64,000 nucleotides of DNA from Mucilaginibacter sp. (lineage in GTDB: Bacteria > Bacteroidota > Bacteroidia > Sphingobacteriales > Sphingobacteriaceae). The stretch spans positions 1-64,000 of the forward strand of contig NZ_JANYGQ010000027.1 in the NCBI RefSeq assembly GCF_025359345.1, read 5' to 3'. The notes below the pieces were generated by a model that searched no databases, was not told the DNA's origin, and worked only from the letters and a program-made list of their open reading frames with translations. The position numbers and the translations under genes were made by a program. This document shows, in pieces, positions 44,662-54,524 of this stretch. The first letter of the stretch is position 1, and each line of letters begins with the position of its first letter.

Positions 44662-47403
44662 ATGAGGAAAATATTTATCACAATAGCCTTTTTGCTGCCG
44701 TTTGTTGCTTCGGTACAGGCGCAGCAATCTATACTTGATAAGGAACCGGCAAACAATGCATCTGAATTAAATGCTAATGCTGTTGCAACTGCGCAGCTTG
44801 GAGAAGCGGGCATAGTAAATATGTTGGGCATGCTGCAGCCAACAGGGCAGGCAGATAATACCAAGATATTCGATGCCATCAGCGGCTTTTCGTTCTATGT
44901 TACGCAACCGGGTAAAGAGCTGTGGCGCGCCATGGCGGTAAAAGCCTATGGCAAAGCGCTGGCTAAATCGGCCGACAAAGAAAACCAGGCATTTATCATC
45001 AGCCAGTTACAGGTTACAGGTAAGGATGATGCTATTCTCATCCTTAAAAAATACCTGGGCGATGAACGCCTTTGCGATCCTGCTGCGCGTGCTTTGGTAA
45101 AGATCGGTTCGCCAGCGGCGAAAGGGACTTTATTGTTGGCCTTAAGAGGTTCGCAGGGCGCATGCAGGTTATCACTAGTAGAGGCCCTGGGCGATATCCG
45201 GAATGCTGACGCCGTAAAAAGTATATCAGAACTGATAGGCAAAGACAAAAAGCAGGATAAGGTGGCGCTATACGCATTGGCTAATATAGCCGACCCGGTA
45301 TCGATCAACCTGATGGCTAATGCAGCCCAGAAGGCCGGGTTTACTTACGATGAAACCAACGCCACATCTGCCTACCTGTTGTACATCAAAAATTTAGCAA
45401 AAAAGAATGTGGTAGTTGCAGCCCGCCTGGCTAAGACCCTGTCGTCAAAAGCAGGCTTGGCTAACCAGGAGCAAACGCATACAGCCGCTTTGAAATTACT
45501 GGCCGACATGCAGGGAGCCAAAAGCACCCCATTGCTGATCGATGCCGCGAGGAACAATAATCCGCAATACCGGGAAGCCGCTTTAAAATTTGCGGCGCCC
45601 TACCTCAACCCAACTAATACTGCTTTATGGGCAAAAGAATTAAGCATAGCTAACGACGGGGAAAAAGCTGCCATCATTAAAATGCTGGGCGATAATAAGG
45701 CCGCTTCGGCATTGCCTGCAATATTAGCGCAATTAAACAGTAAGGATAGCGGGGTGGTGGTTGCTGCTATTACGGCAACAGGTAAAATAGGGCAGGACAG
45801 GTACCTCAGCAATTTATTGCAGGTAATGAAAACCGGCAACGCCGCAGAAATTACCGCGGTACAAAACGCGCTCCTGATTATGAAGGGAACCACTGTTGTT
45901 GCCAAAGTAGCGAACGTTTTGCCCGAGATGCCTGCCGATGTACAGGTAGCGCTTATTAACGTATTGGCTGCGCGGGGCGCTCATGATAAGATAGACGGAA
46001 TAATACTATTATTAAATAGTAGCGATCCTAAAGTTCGCGCGGCGGCTTATGCATCCTTAAAGCAACTGGCAGGTGAAGATAACTTGAATCAATTATTTGT
46101 TTTACTTTCTTCGTCAACCCAGGCAAATGAAACATCAGATATATCTGCAGCCATTATTGCGGCTATCGGGCAGATGAAGGATAAGTCGGTAGAAAGCCCC
46201 GTAGTATTGGAGCAAATGAGCAAAGCTGCGGCGGATAAGAAACAGGTATACTTTAACATCCTGGCAAGCATAGGTGATAAAAGGTCGCTTGCTGCTATCT
46301 CAAAAGCTTTCGACCAGGGTGATGCTTCCACCAAACATGCGGCTATCGCGGCCCTGTCGGCATGGTCTGATGTAAGTGCCGCGCCCGAATTGTTTACGAT
46401 TGCCAAAGAAACGAATGACCCTGGGGTGAAAAACCGGGCTATTATCGGCTATGTGGCTACGATCAGCAAATCCGGTTACCCGGCAGATGAGAAGGTGATT
46501 TACCTGCGCAATGCTATGCAACTGGCACAAACCGTTCCGCAGAAAAAACTCGTACTGGAAAAATTGGCAGATAATAAAACCTTCCCGGCACTGCTATATT
46601 TAAGCAAATACCTTGACGATCCGGAATTGAAGGATGATGTGGCCAACTATGTCTCAAATATCGGGCTGTCTGATAAGAATTTTTATGGCAGCGAGGTGAA
46701 GCAATGGCTTGAAAAAACGCTGCAGATAAAAAAAGGCGGCGACAGCGATTACGAAAAAGTAGCCATTCGTAAGTTTATCGCCGAGATGCCTGCAGATGCC
46801 GGCCTTGTACCATTGTTTAACAATAAAGACCTTACCGGCTGGAAAGGGTTGGTTGGCAACCCGATAGAGCGCAGCAAAATGGATACCCAGACGCTGGCAA
46901 AAGAGCAACAAAAGGCGGATGATATTATGCGCAAAGGTTGGTACGTAAAGGACAGCGTACTTAATTTTAGCGGCGAGGGCGAAAATATATGTACCACCAA
47001 ACAGTACCGCAACTTTGAAATGTATGTGGATTGGAAAATAGAAAAAGAAGGTGATGCAGGTATTTACCTGCGTGGGTCGCCACAAGTGCAGATATGGGAT
47101 ACATCAAGGGTAAGTGTTGGTGCACAAGTGGGTTCTGGCGGATTATACAATAACCAGGCGCATCAAAGCAAACCACTCAAACTGGCTGATAATGCCATTA
47201 ATGACTGGAACAACTTCCATATCATTATGAAAGGGGAGAACGTTACCGTTTACTTAAACGGTGTGCTGGTTGTTGACAATGTAGTAATGGATAATTACTG
47301 GGACCGTAAACAACCTATCTTCGCTAAAGAGCAAATAGAACTGCAGGCGCATGGAACACATGTGTATTACCGCGATATTTACATTCGTGAATTGCCTGAA
47401 TAA
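44662..47403 (+). CDS. HEAT-repeat protein with C-terminal DUF1080 domain
   Basis: 913 residues, secreted (signal peptide MRKIFITIAFLLPFVASVQA). Residues ~85-690 are a long series of HEAT-like helical repeats, for example RLCDPAARALVKIGSPAAKG, DPKVRAAAYASLKQLAGEDN and STKHAAIAALSAWSDVS. From ~712 a DUF1080 domain follows (LVPLFNNKDLTGWKGLVGNP, YRNFEMYVDWKIEKEGDAGI, GTHVYYRDIYIREL). The helical array may scaffold partner enzymes or bind the glycoside. It is in the same operon as the stand-alone DUF1080 gene. Ala/Lys-rich composition is normal for this repeat type. Confidence 0.92.
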   Translation: MRKIFITIAFLLPFVASVQAQQSILDKEPANNASELNANAVATAQLGEAGIVNMLGMLQPTGQADNTKIFDAISGFSFYVTQPGKELWRAMAVKAYGKALAKSADKENQAFIISQLQVTGKDDAILILKKYLGDERLCDPAARALVKIGSPAAKGTLLLALRGSQGACRLSLVEALGDIRNADAVKSISELIGKDKKQDKVALYALANIADPVSINLMANAAQKAGFTYDETNATSAYLLYIKNLAKKNVVVAARLAKTLSSKAGLANQEQTHTAALKLLADMQGAKSTPLLIDAARNNNPQYREAALKFAAPYLNPTNTALWAKELSIANDGEKAAIIKMLGDNKAASALPAILAQLNSKDSGVVVAAITATGKIGQDRYLSNLLQVMKTGNAAEITAVQNALLIMKGTTVVAKVANVLPEMPADVQVALINVLAARGAHDKIDGIILLLNSSDPKVRAAAYASLKQLAGEDNLNQLFVLLSSSTQANETSDISAAIIAAIGQMKDKSVESPVVLEQMSKAAADKKQVYFNILASIGDKRSLAAISKAFDQGDASTKHAAIAALSAWSDVSAAPELFTIAKETNDPGVKNRAIIGYVATISKSGYPADEKVIYLRNAMQLAQTVPQKKLVLEKLADNKTFPALLYLSKYLDDPELKDDVANYVSNIGLSDKNFYGSEVKQWLEKTLQIKKGGDSDYEKVAIRKFIAEMPADAGLVPLFNNKDLTGWKGLVGNPIERSKMDTQTLAKEQQKADDIMRKGWYVKDSVLNFSGEGENICTTKQYRNFEMYVDWKIEKEGDAGIYLRGSPQVQIWDTSRVSVGAQVGSGGLYNNQAHQSKPLKLADNAINDWNNFHIIMKGENVTVYLNGVLVVDNVVMDNYWDRKQPIFAKEQIELQAHGTHVYYRDIYIRELPE

Positions 47404-47432
47404 AATAAAAAATCAATTACAAAAGAATAGTC

Positions 47433-48887
47433 ATGCCCGAGGATAAAGAACAATCAATAACTCAAAACTCAAGGAGAGGTTTTATTAAAACAACTGCGCT
47501 TGCAGCAGCCGGATTTATGATAGTGCCCCGCCATGTACTTGGGGGCAAAGGATTTTTGGCGCCGAGCGACCGGTTGCAACTTGCCGGCATAGGGGCCGGC
47601 GGAAAAGGCGAGAGCGATATTGGCGGCATAGTGAAAGGCGGAAAGACCGATGTAGCATTTTTATGCGATGTTGACGACCGGAGCGCGGCCACATCAGTCA
47701 AAAACTTTCCCAAAGCAAAATACTATAAAGACTACCGTGAACTGCTAGACAAGGAAGCTAAGCACATTGACGCAGTAACTGTTTCGACACCCGATCATAA
47801 CCACGCCATGATTGCCATGGCGGCCATGCAGTTGGGAAAGCACGTATATGTACAAAAGCCCTTAACCCACGATATTTATGAAGCGCGCATGCTCACTGAA
47901 GCGGCAAAACGCTACAAGGTGGTGACTCAAATGGGTAACCAGGGTGCTTCGGGCGATGGCGTAAGGCGATTGCAGGAATGGTATAATGCTGGTAAGATTG
48001 GCAAAGTACACACCGTATATTGCTGGACCGACCGCCCGGTTTGGCCACAGGGAATAGCATGGCCAACAGGCAAAACCGAAATTCCTAAAGAATTAAATTG
48101 GGACTTGTGGCTGGGAAGCGCCCCCGAAAAGGATTATATTGATAACCTGGTGCCCTTTAACTGGCGCGGCTGGTGGAACTTTGGCACCGGTGCTTTAGGC
48201 GATATGGGCTGCCACCTGGTTGAACCACCTTTCAGGGTGTTGGATCTGGATACGCCGATTGCTGTAGAATGTAGTGTAGGAAGTGTATATGTAGGCGAAT
48301 TTAACCGCGGTTATTTTCCTGAAAGCTGTCCCCCTTCAAGTCACGTTATCCTTACTTTTGCTAAAACGGATAAAACAAAAGGCGAAGTAAAGGTACACTG
48401 GATGGACGGTGGAATAAAGCCGGAGCGCCCGGAAGAACTGGGCCCTGATGAAAGATTTGGGGATAATGGGGTGTTGTTTATCGGCACCAAAGGAAAGATG
48501 ATTTGCGAAACTTATGGCAAAAACCCAAGACTTCTTCCTTTGTCGCGCAATAGTGAAGATAATACCGCCATTACTATTCCACGCGTTGTTGGGCAGGAAG
48601 ACGGGCACTACACGATGTTTGCCGAAGCAGCGATGGCCGGTTATGGCAAGATTCAGCTGAGCTCTCCTTTTGAGATCGCTGGTCCGCTTACCGAAACATT
48701 GTTGATCGCCAACCTCGCAATAAGGGGTACCGATGTGCAACGCAAGGATGCAAACGGTGGTATAAGTTATCCGGGTCGGGACATGAAAATGTTGTGGGAT
48801 AAAACTAACATGAACGTTACCAACTTTGACGACGTAAATCAATTTGTAAAACGCCAGTACCGCAAAGGCTGGAGTTTAGGCGTATAA
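47433..48887 (+). CDS. Second Tat-exported Gfo/Idh/MocA oxidoreductase
   Basis: 484 residues. The Tat motif is NSRRGFIKTTALAAAGFMIV. The Rossmann part is LQLAGIGAGGKGESDI. The catalytic-region motif is YVQKPLTHDIYEA, in which the common Glu of EKP is Gln. A WWNFGTGALGDMGCHLVEPP segment is typical of exported dehydrogenases of this group. It is longer than the first paralogue, with an insert around 300-390. It begins 30 bases after the HEAT-DUF1080 gene and lies 10 bases before the next oxidoreductase, indicating one transcript. Confidence 0.92.
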   Translation: MPEDKEQSITQNSRRGFIKTTALAAAGFMIVPRHVLGGKGFLAPSDRLQLAGIGAGGKGESDIGGIVKGGKTDVAFLCDVDDRSAATSVKNFPKAKYYKDYRELLDKEAKHIDAVTVSTPDHNHAMIAMAAMQLGKHVYVQKPLTHDIYEARMLTEAAKRYKVVTQMGNQGASGDGVRRLQEWYNAGKIGKVHTVYCWTDRPVWPQGIAWPTGKTEIPKELNWDLWLGSAPEKDYIDNLVPFNWRGWWNFGTGALGDMGCHLVEPPFRVLDLDTPIAVECSVGSVYVGEFNRGYFPESCPPSSHVILTFAKTDKTKGEVKVHWMDGGIKPERPEELGPDERFGDNGVLFIGTKGKMICETYGKNPRLLPLSRNSEDNTAITIPRVVGQEDGHYTMFAEAAMAGYGKIQLSSPFEIAGPLTETLLIANLAIRGTDVQRKDANGGISYPGRDMKMLWDKTNMNVTNFDDVNQFVKRQYRKGWSLGV

Positions 48888-48896
48888 AAGCAAAAC

Positions 48897-49976
48897 ATGT
48901 CTGTACAGAACAATATAAAGGTGTTGGTGGTAGGCTGCGGCAATATGGGGTCATCTCATGCTGTGGCTTACCATACTTTACCCGGCTTTGAAATATGCGG
49001 GCTGGTATCTACCGGGAAAAGCAAAGAGGTGCTTAATCAAAATTTGGGCGGCGGCTATCCGTTGTTTGATGATTTTTATGAAGCCCTTGACGCAACGAAG
49101 CCGGATGCCGTTTGTATTTCTACCTATCCGGATACACATGAGCCCTACGCTATCAAATCGTTTGAGCAAGGCTGCCATGTGTTTATAGAAAAGCCATTGG
49201 CTGATTCTGTGGAGGGAGCGATAAGGGTTGCAGCGGCTGCGGAAGAGGTAAATAAAAAGCTGTTGGTAGGGTATATTCTTAGGTATCACCCATCCTGGGA
49301 AAAGTTTACCGAACTGGCAAGAGAAATGGGTAAGCCGCTGGTGATGCGTATGAACCTGAATCAGCAGAGCCATGGTCACAAATGGACTATTCATCGCAAT
49401 TTGATGAAAAGCCTGAGCCCGATCGTAGATTGTGCAGTACATTATATTGACGTGATGTGCCAGATGACGAGATCTCGTCCAATACAGGTGAGTGCCATTG
49501 GTGCAAGGCTTACAGATGATATCCCCGAGTGGAATTATAACTATGGCCATCTGCAGATCCGTTTTGAAGATGGTTCTGTGGGCTGGTATGAAGCCGGCTG
49601 GGGCCCAATGGTAAGCGACAACGCATTTTTCATCAAGGATGTATTCGGACCTAAAGGAGCGGTTTCTATTGTCGCCAAAAATGCCGCATCGGCCGGTAAT
49701 TCAGACAATATCAGGGCGCATACCAAAACCGAATCAATCAAGGTGCATTACGCAGACCTCGATGCGGACGACGAGTTTACCAGGGAAAATGAGTGGATAG
49801 ATTTGAAAGACGAACCCGACCACCAGGAATTGTGTAATCGTGAACAGCGCCATTTTTTAAAGGCCATATTGGAAGATATCGACCTTTCAGAACCTGCTGC
49901 CGACGCGGTAAATAGCCTGAAAATTGCCTTTGCCTGCGATGAATCGGTGAAAACGGGAAAGATGATCGACCTGTAA
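48897..49976 (+). CDS. Cytoplasmic Gfo/Idh/MocA oxidoreductase
   Basis: 359 residues without a signal, so probably the intracellular member of the set. The Rossmann motif is VLVVGCGNMGSSHA. The EKP motif is FIEKPLADSVEGA. The C-terminal domain includes SPIVDCAVHYIDVMCQMT, with the His typical of the active site. It is the last gene of the five-gene run, 10 bases after the exported paralogue. Likely role: reduce the imported keto-sugar or oxidise it further. The direction of reaction cannot be told from sequence. Confidence 0.92.
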   Translation: MSVQNNIKVLVVGCGNMGSSHAVAYHTLPGFEICGLVSTGKSKEVLNQNLGGGYPLFDDFYEALDATKPDAVCISTYPDTHEPYAIKSFEQGCHVFIEKPLADSVEGAIRVAAAAEEVNKKLLVGYILRYHPSWEKFTELAREMGKPLVMRMNLNQQSHGHKWTIHRNLMKSLSPIVDCAVHYIDVMCQMTRSRPIQVSAIGARLTDDIPEWNYNYGHLQIRFEDGSVGWYEAGWGPMVSDNAFFIKDVFGPKGAVSIVAKNAASAGNSDNIRAHTKTESIKVHYADLDADDEFTRENEWIDLKDEPDHQELCNREQRHFLKAILEDIDLSEPAADAVNSLKIAFACDESVKTGKMIDL

Positions 49977-50034
49977 GATGGTGTGCCTTCCTCTGCCGCG
50001 TTATAACATTTACCGGCAATATTAACCTCACGTT

Positions 50035-50298
50035 ATGAAACAAATTATATTAACAAGTATTGGCTGGTTGGGTGTGGTTTTATGCACCCTGGGCTATTTA
50101 TTGTTAAGCTTAAAAGTAATAAAGGCCGAATCGCGGACTTTTCAGGTATTGAACATATTGGGCGGGTTGTGTTTGGTAGCTACAGCAATTGATAATAGCG
50201 ATATGCCAAATGCAGTAGCCAACTTGTTATGGATGTTTATTGGGGTATTTGCCTTAGGTCGCCAGTTACGTATCCAGGGTGCTTCCAGGGCTGAATGA
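50035..50298 (+). CDS. CBU_0592-like small membrane protein
   Basis: 87 residues with three hydrophobic helices (ILTSIGWLGVVLCTLGYLLL, FQVLNILGGLCLVATAI, VANLLWMFIGVFALG). The pattern matches the CBU_0592 family of unknown function. The last 33 bases overlap the 3' end of the convergent TetR gene (50266-50298), so both stops fall inside the other gene. It follows the keto-sugar operon by 58 bases, on the same strand. Confidence 0.8.
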   Translation: MKQIILTSIGWLGVVLCTLGYLLLSLKVIKAESRTFQVLNILGGLCLVATAIDNSDMPNAVANLLWMFIGVFALGRQLRIQGASRAE

Positions 50299-50892
50299 GT
50301 TACCTATCCCCAAAATTTCGTAAGCTTTATTCTTATAATATTCAAGGCGCTCGGCATATGCTTTTTTATCATTTTCTAACGAAAGATAAAAATATGCGCC
50401 ATCTACCAGTACGAAAATTAAGTCAGCCGCTGTTTTTGGGGTTGGAACGTTTATTAAACGCTTTTCATTGCATTGCTCTATCATTGAGGCAAGTGCAAGG
50501 CGAAGGGAATCAAGTATAGCCTTATATTTTGTTTTAATTTTTTTCTCCCTGAAGGCCAAAGCATAAAAAGTATAAAACAGGCCATCGTCAAATAGCAAAT
50601 TCCATTTTTTTGAAAAAAGCATTTCAATCGTTTTTTGCAAATCAGCCAGCGTAACCTCTTCCTTATTTTTAATCGTGTAGATCAACAAATATCTTTCGAG
50701 TATATAATCTATCAGCGCAAAAGTAAGATCCTCCTTTGTTTCAAAATAATGACTGACAAGGCTTGGATTAATATCCATCACTTTCGCTATTTTGGCGATA
50801 GAAGTATTCTCATAACCTTCTTTTTTAGCAACCTTGTAAAAGGTCTTTATAATTTCTAATTGTCTTATCTCTTTAAGGCTCTTTCTACCCAT
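50266..50892 (-). CDS. TetR/AcrR family regulator
   Basis: 208 residues from the ATG at 50892 (MGRKSLKEIRQLEIIKTFYK); the frame is open for 26 more codons upstream without family-like sequence, and it contains the operator region. HTH at about 27-50: TSIAKIAKVMDINPSLVSHY then FETKEDL. The C-terminal ligand domain is helical. Thirty-base operator-like copies lie 57 bases upstream of this start and again upstream of the divergent susC gene, so it probably represses itself and the susC/susD/phosphoesterase unit. Confidence 0.92.
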   Translation of the reverse strand: MGRKSLKEIRQLEIIKTFYKVAKKEGYENTSIAKIAKVMDINPSLVSHYFETKEDLTFALIDYILERYLLIYTIKNKEEVTLADLQKTIEMLFSKKWNLLFDDGLFYTFYALAFREKKIKTKYKAILDSLRLALASMIEQCNEKRLINVPTPKTAADLIFVLVDGAYFYLSLENDKKAYAERLEYYKNKAYEILGIGNSFSPGSTLDT

Positions 50893-50948
50893 GCTAATAA
50901 TATCTGAAACGACTAAACTACTCAAAAGTAATCTTATTTCTGAAATTT

Positions 50949-50978
50949 TATAAATTGATTGGTTATTCAATTAATTTA
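50949..50978. promoter_or_regulatory. Candidate TetR operator copy 1
   Basis: Contains TATAAATTGATTGGTT then TTCAATTAATTTA. The inverted halves AATTGA and TCAATT are separated by 8 bases. A copy differing at one base lies at 51151-51180. Confidence 0.6.
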
Positions 50979-51150
50979 CTGCTTTTTAATGATCGATATT
51001 TCATAGGCTTGCGAATTGGCAGAATAGAAATATTTAAAATCCGGATGATAGCTTATTTATATGAGCTTTTGGCCTATAAACCCCAATATCGCTTAATAAT
51101 AGGGTAATAACGTAAAACTTTTATTGCTTATAAATTCTTTCTTTGTGAAT

Positions 51151-51180
51151 TATAAATTGATTGGTTGTTCAATTAATTTA
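51151..51180. promoter_or_regulatory. Candidate TetR operator copy 2 (susC side)
   Basis: Matches copy 1 at 29 of 30 bases (A to G in the spacer). It lies about 100 bases upstream of the susC ATG. Confidence 0.6.
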
Positions 51181-51281
51181 TTAATTTTTCGATAACCAAT
51201 TGATAACATAAGAACCAGACCTTAGCCGCGCTTTAGATAACGCGGTGAATGAAAATTAAACTGTTAAATATTAACCCAATT

Positions 51282-54200
51282 ATGAAAAAAAACTACTATT
51301 GATCTGCTTCATGTTCTTTGCAGCAAAGGGTTTCGCTCAAAACATCACCGTTAGCGGTGTGGTTTTTGACGCCGACGCCAAAGGCCCCCTGCCATCGGTA
51401 AACATCAGGGTAAAAGGAACAACCCAGGGTACTGCCACAAATTTACAGGGCAGCTATTCCCTTGTTAATGTAAACCCAAATGCCACGCTTGTTTTTTCCT
51501 TTATGGGGTTTAAGCAGCAGGAAATCAGCCTTAACGGGCGAACCCAATTGGACGTAACACTATCGCCTGACTATGGTAACCTTAACGAGGTTGTAGTTGT
51601 GGGTTTCGGCGCCAAGAAAAAAATAAATATTGCGGGAGCCATCGATCAAATTTCGGGCAAACAGCTCGAATCGCGGCCGATAGCAAACGTAATGCAGGGT
51701 TTGCAGGGCCTTAGTCCAGGCCTTAATATTACCTACCCCGGTGGATCGCCCGGTACCGTCCCGACAATCAATATCAGGGGTTTTACTTCTATAAATGGAG
51801 GCTCGCCGTTAATTGTAATTGACGGCATCCCGGCATCGAGCAACGACGATATGTTGCGCTTAACCCCATCAGATATTTCATCTATTTCCGTATTGCGTGA
51901 TGCCGCATCGGCAGCTATTTATGGGGCAAGGGCGGCATTTGGTGTAATACTTATCACAACCAAACAAGGCAGTGCAGGTCATCAGCTCATTAGTTACAAT
52001 GCGTTGTCGTCGTGGGGTAAGCCTACTATTTTACCGCAGCCTGTAACCGACCCCTACATCTACTCAAAGGTGCTCGAAACATCTACAAATAATACGCCCT
52101 GGGACTACGTGAATTACAGCGATGAGCATTACAAATGGGCCAGGGAAAGATCTGACAATCCATCTATTGCTGATACCAGGCTAAATCCATCTGATCCTAC
52201 GAAATGGGATTACATGGGAAGCAACAATTGGTATAAATATTTTTTTAATGATGCGAGCTTGTCACAAAACCATACGCTGACACTTTCGGGAGGCGCCAAT
52301 ATAAACAGCACACCTTTAACTTATTACCTGTCTGCAGATTATACCAAAGAAAATGGCCTGAATAAACTTTCAGACGATTTCTGGAACCGCTATGGCTTGA
52401 GATCGAGGTTGGGATTTTCGCCTTTAAAGTGGCTTAAAATAGATAATAACCTCAGTATTTATGAAACTAAACGGGCCCAGCCGGCAAGCAGCATAACCGA
52501 TATTTATTATTTGCAACCAACCGACGTAGCCAAAAACCCGGATGGTACCTGGGCCAATACCGGGGCAGGAAGGCTTGGAGCCAGGCTGGTTGATGGCGGC
52601 AATAACCTCCAAACTATGTTTGGTTTTCAAAATATTGCCAGCGCAACAGCTACATTCTTAAATGGCGATTTAACGGTAAATGGCGATGCCTCGTTTAAAA
52701 GAGAATTGTGGAAATACCACGCCGACGCAAATTCGTATAATATTGGCTATGGGCCGAATGATGTGCGGCAGGAAGGCGGTACAGGTGGTGTAACCGAGAA
52801 TAACGGCTACCTATATAATAACGCCTTCAATTTATATACCACGTATAAAAAAACCATCGGCGACCATTTTTTTAGCGCTATGGTTGGCTATAACTCCGAA
52901 GATTATAACTATTCAACTATAGGTGCCTCGAAGGACGGGCTTATATCATCTTCATTGCCTTACCTGGCACTAACCAACGGTACCTCATCGGTTAACGCAA
53001 GCTATTCGGCCTATGCCACAGCCAGCGAATTTGGCCGCCTAAACTATACCTATAAAGGACGTTACATTTTAGAGGGCACCGGCCGCTACGATGGATCATC
53101 ACGTTTCCCTACAAAAAGTCGTTACGGCTTTTTTCCATCGGCATCAGCAGCGTGGATAGCGAGCGCCGAAGATTTTTTTAAGCCTTTGGCCCCTGTAGTG
53201 TCTACGTTTAAGTTGCGCACGTCATACGGCGACCTTGGCAACCAAAACGTTAGCGATTTTGGTTATATACAATCACTGCGAACAGGTGTTTCGGGTTATT
53301 TAATAGGCGGCAATAACCAAAGCCCGATTATTACAGGCGCCCCCGGGTTAACCGTCGACCCTAATACCTATACATGGGAAAGGGTATCCACATTTAACGT
53401 AGGTACTGATATCGGCCTTCTTAATGATAAATTCCTGGTTGGATTTGATTATTATATCCGCAATACCAAGGGGATGCTTACCGCTGGCCAGGAATTGCCG
53501 GGCGTACTCGGTACCGCAGTTCCAATGCAAAATGCAGCTGACTTAAGAACTAAAGGCTGGGAATTATCTGTAACCTACCAGGACAGGTTTACGCTGGCTT
53601 CTAAACCTTTCAGTTTTTCAACCAAAGTATTCCTTTCCAATTCTGATGCTGAGATCACAAGATTTAAGAACGATCAGAATCTTTTTTCGAGCTACCGGGT
53701 AGGGCAAAAAATTGGGGAGATATGGGGGCTGGAAAATAATGGCTTATTCCAGAACCAGGCCCAGATAAATGCGCTTGATGAGTCGGGCATTATACCATGG
53801 GGTGCTTTAAGTATTGTACCGGGCTGGCCCCAGTACAAAGACCTGGATGGGAACCATAAAATTGAAAAAGGTTTAAGTGCAAATGATCCAAAAGACTTAA
53901 AAGTTATTGGTAACAGCGCCGATCATTATAGTGTTGGCGCCAATATAAATATGAATTGGAATGGCATTGATCTTTCCGTATTCATGCAGGGCGTATTAAA
54001 AAGAGATTTTTACCCGCACCATTATTTGTTTTGGGGACCATATCAGCAGCCCTATGCCAACGTATATCCATGGAACCTTAATTACTACCGCGCCACACCC
54101 GAGACGGCTGCGCAAAGAGCCCAGGATTCGAAATCTTATTTGGCAGCAGGCCTTGCCGATGCCAATACAAACTCTTACTACCCTGTACTGCAAGCATGGC

Positions 54201-54487
54201 TGGCCGATGCCAATTATGGCGCCGGATTGGATATCCCGCAAACAAAGTACCTGTTAAACGGCGCTTATTTACGAATTAAAAATGTTTCATTGGGTTATAC
54301 CTTACCCGCCCATTTAACAAAAAGAGCAGGTATAAGCCGCCTTCGCATTTTTGTAACCGGCGATAACCTTTACGAGTTCTCGGCTATAAAGAAATATATC
54401 GATCCTGAGGCTGTAAACCAAGGGTCAAGCGCATGGGCGTATCCATTCCAGCGAAAATATGCAATCGGCTTAAACTTAGATCTTTAA
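51282..54487 (+). CDS. SusC/RagA outer-membrane transporter with A8 frameshift in the signal peptide
   Basis: About 1065 residues: carboxypeptidase-regulatory-like domain (GVVFDADAKGPLPSVNIRVK), plug (LNEVVVVGFGAKKK), barrel ending AIGLNLDL. No STN domain. The ATG at 51282 is followed by eight A and, in this frame, meets TGA at 51300. The barrel frame has an in-frame stop at 51272 and no ATG in between, only a TTG at 51299, which would leave a signal peptide without its basic start. Nine A would give MKKKLLLICFMFFAAKGFAQ, a textbook signal peptide. So either the tract is a phase-variable switch now in the off state, the TTG is used, or one A is missing from the sequence read. Confidence 0.85.
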
Positions 54488-54524
54488 TTTTTAAATGATT
54501 TAATAATTATCAAAAAAATCAGTC

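Larger units (their letters stand above)
50893..51281. other. Divergent control region of tetR and susC
   Basis: About 390 strongly AT-rich bases between the two starts. It holds the two operator-like copies at 50949-50978 and 51151-51180 and presumably both promoters. No ORF. Confidence 0.6.

Noticed and set aside
46654..47085. 143-codon minus-strand frame inside the HEAT-DUF1080 gene
   Set aside because: It is antisense shadow of a DUF1080 domain with clear motifs.
51282..54487. Calling the second susC a dead pseudogene
   Set aside because: The only lesion is one base in a homopolymer next to the ATG; the remaining 1060 codons are intact, so phase variation, a TTG start or a read error is more likely.
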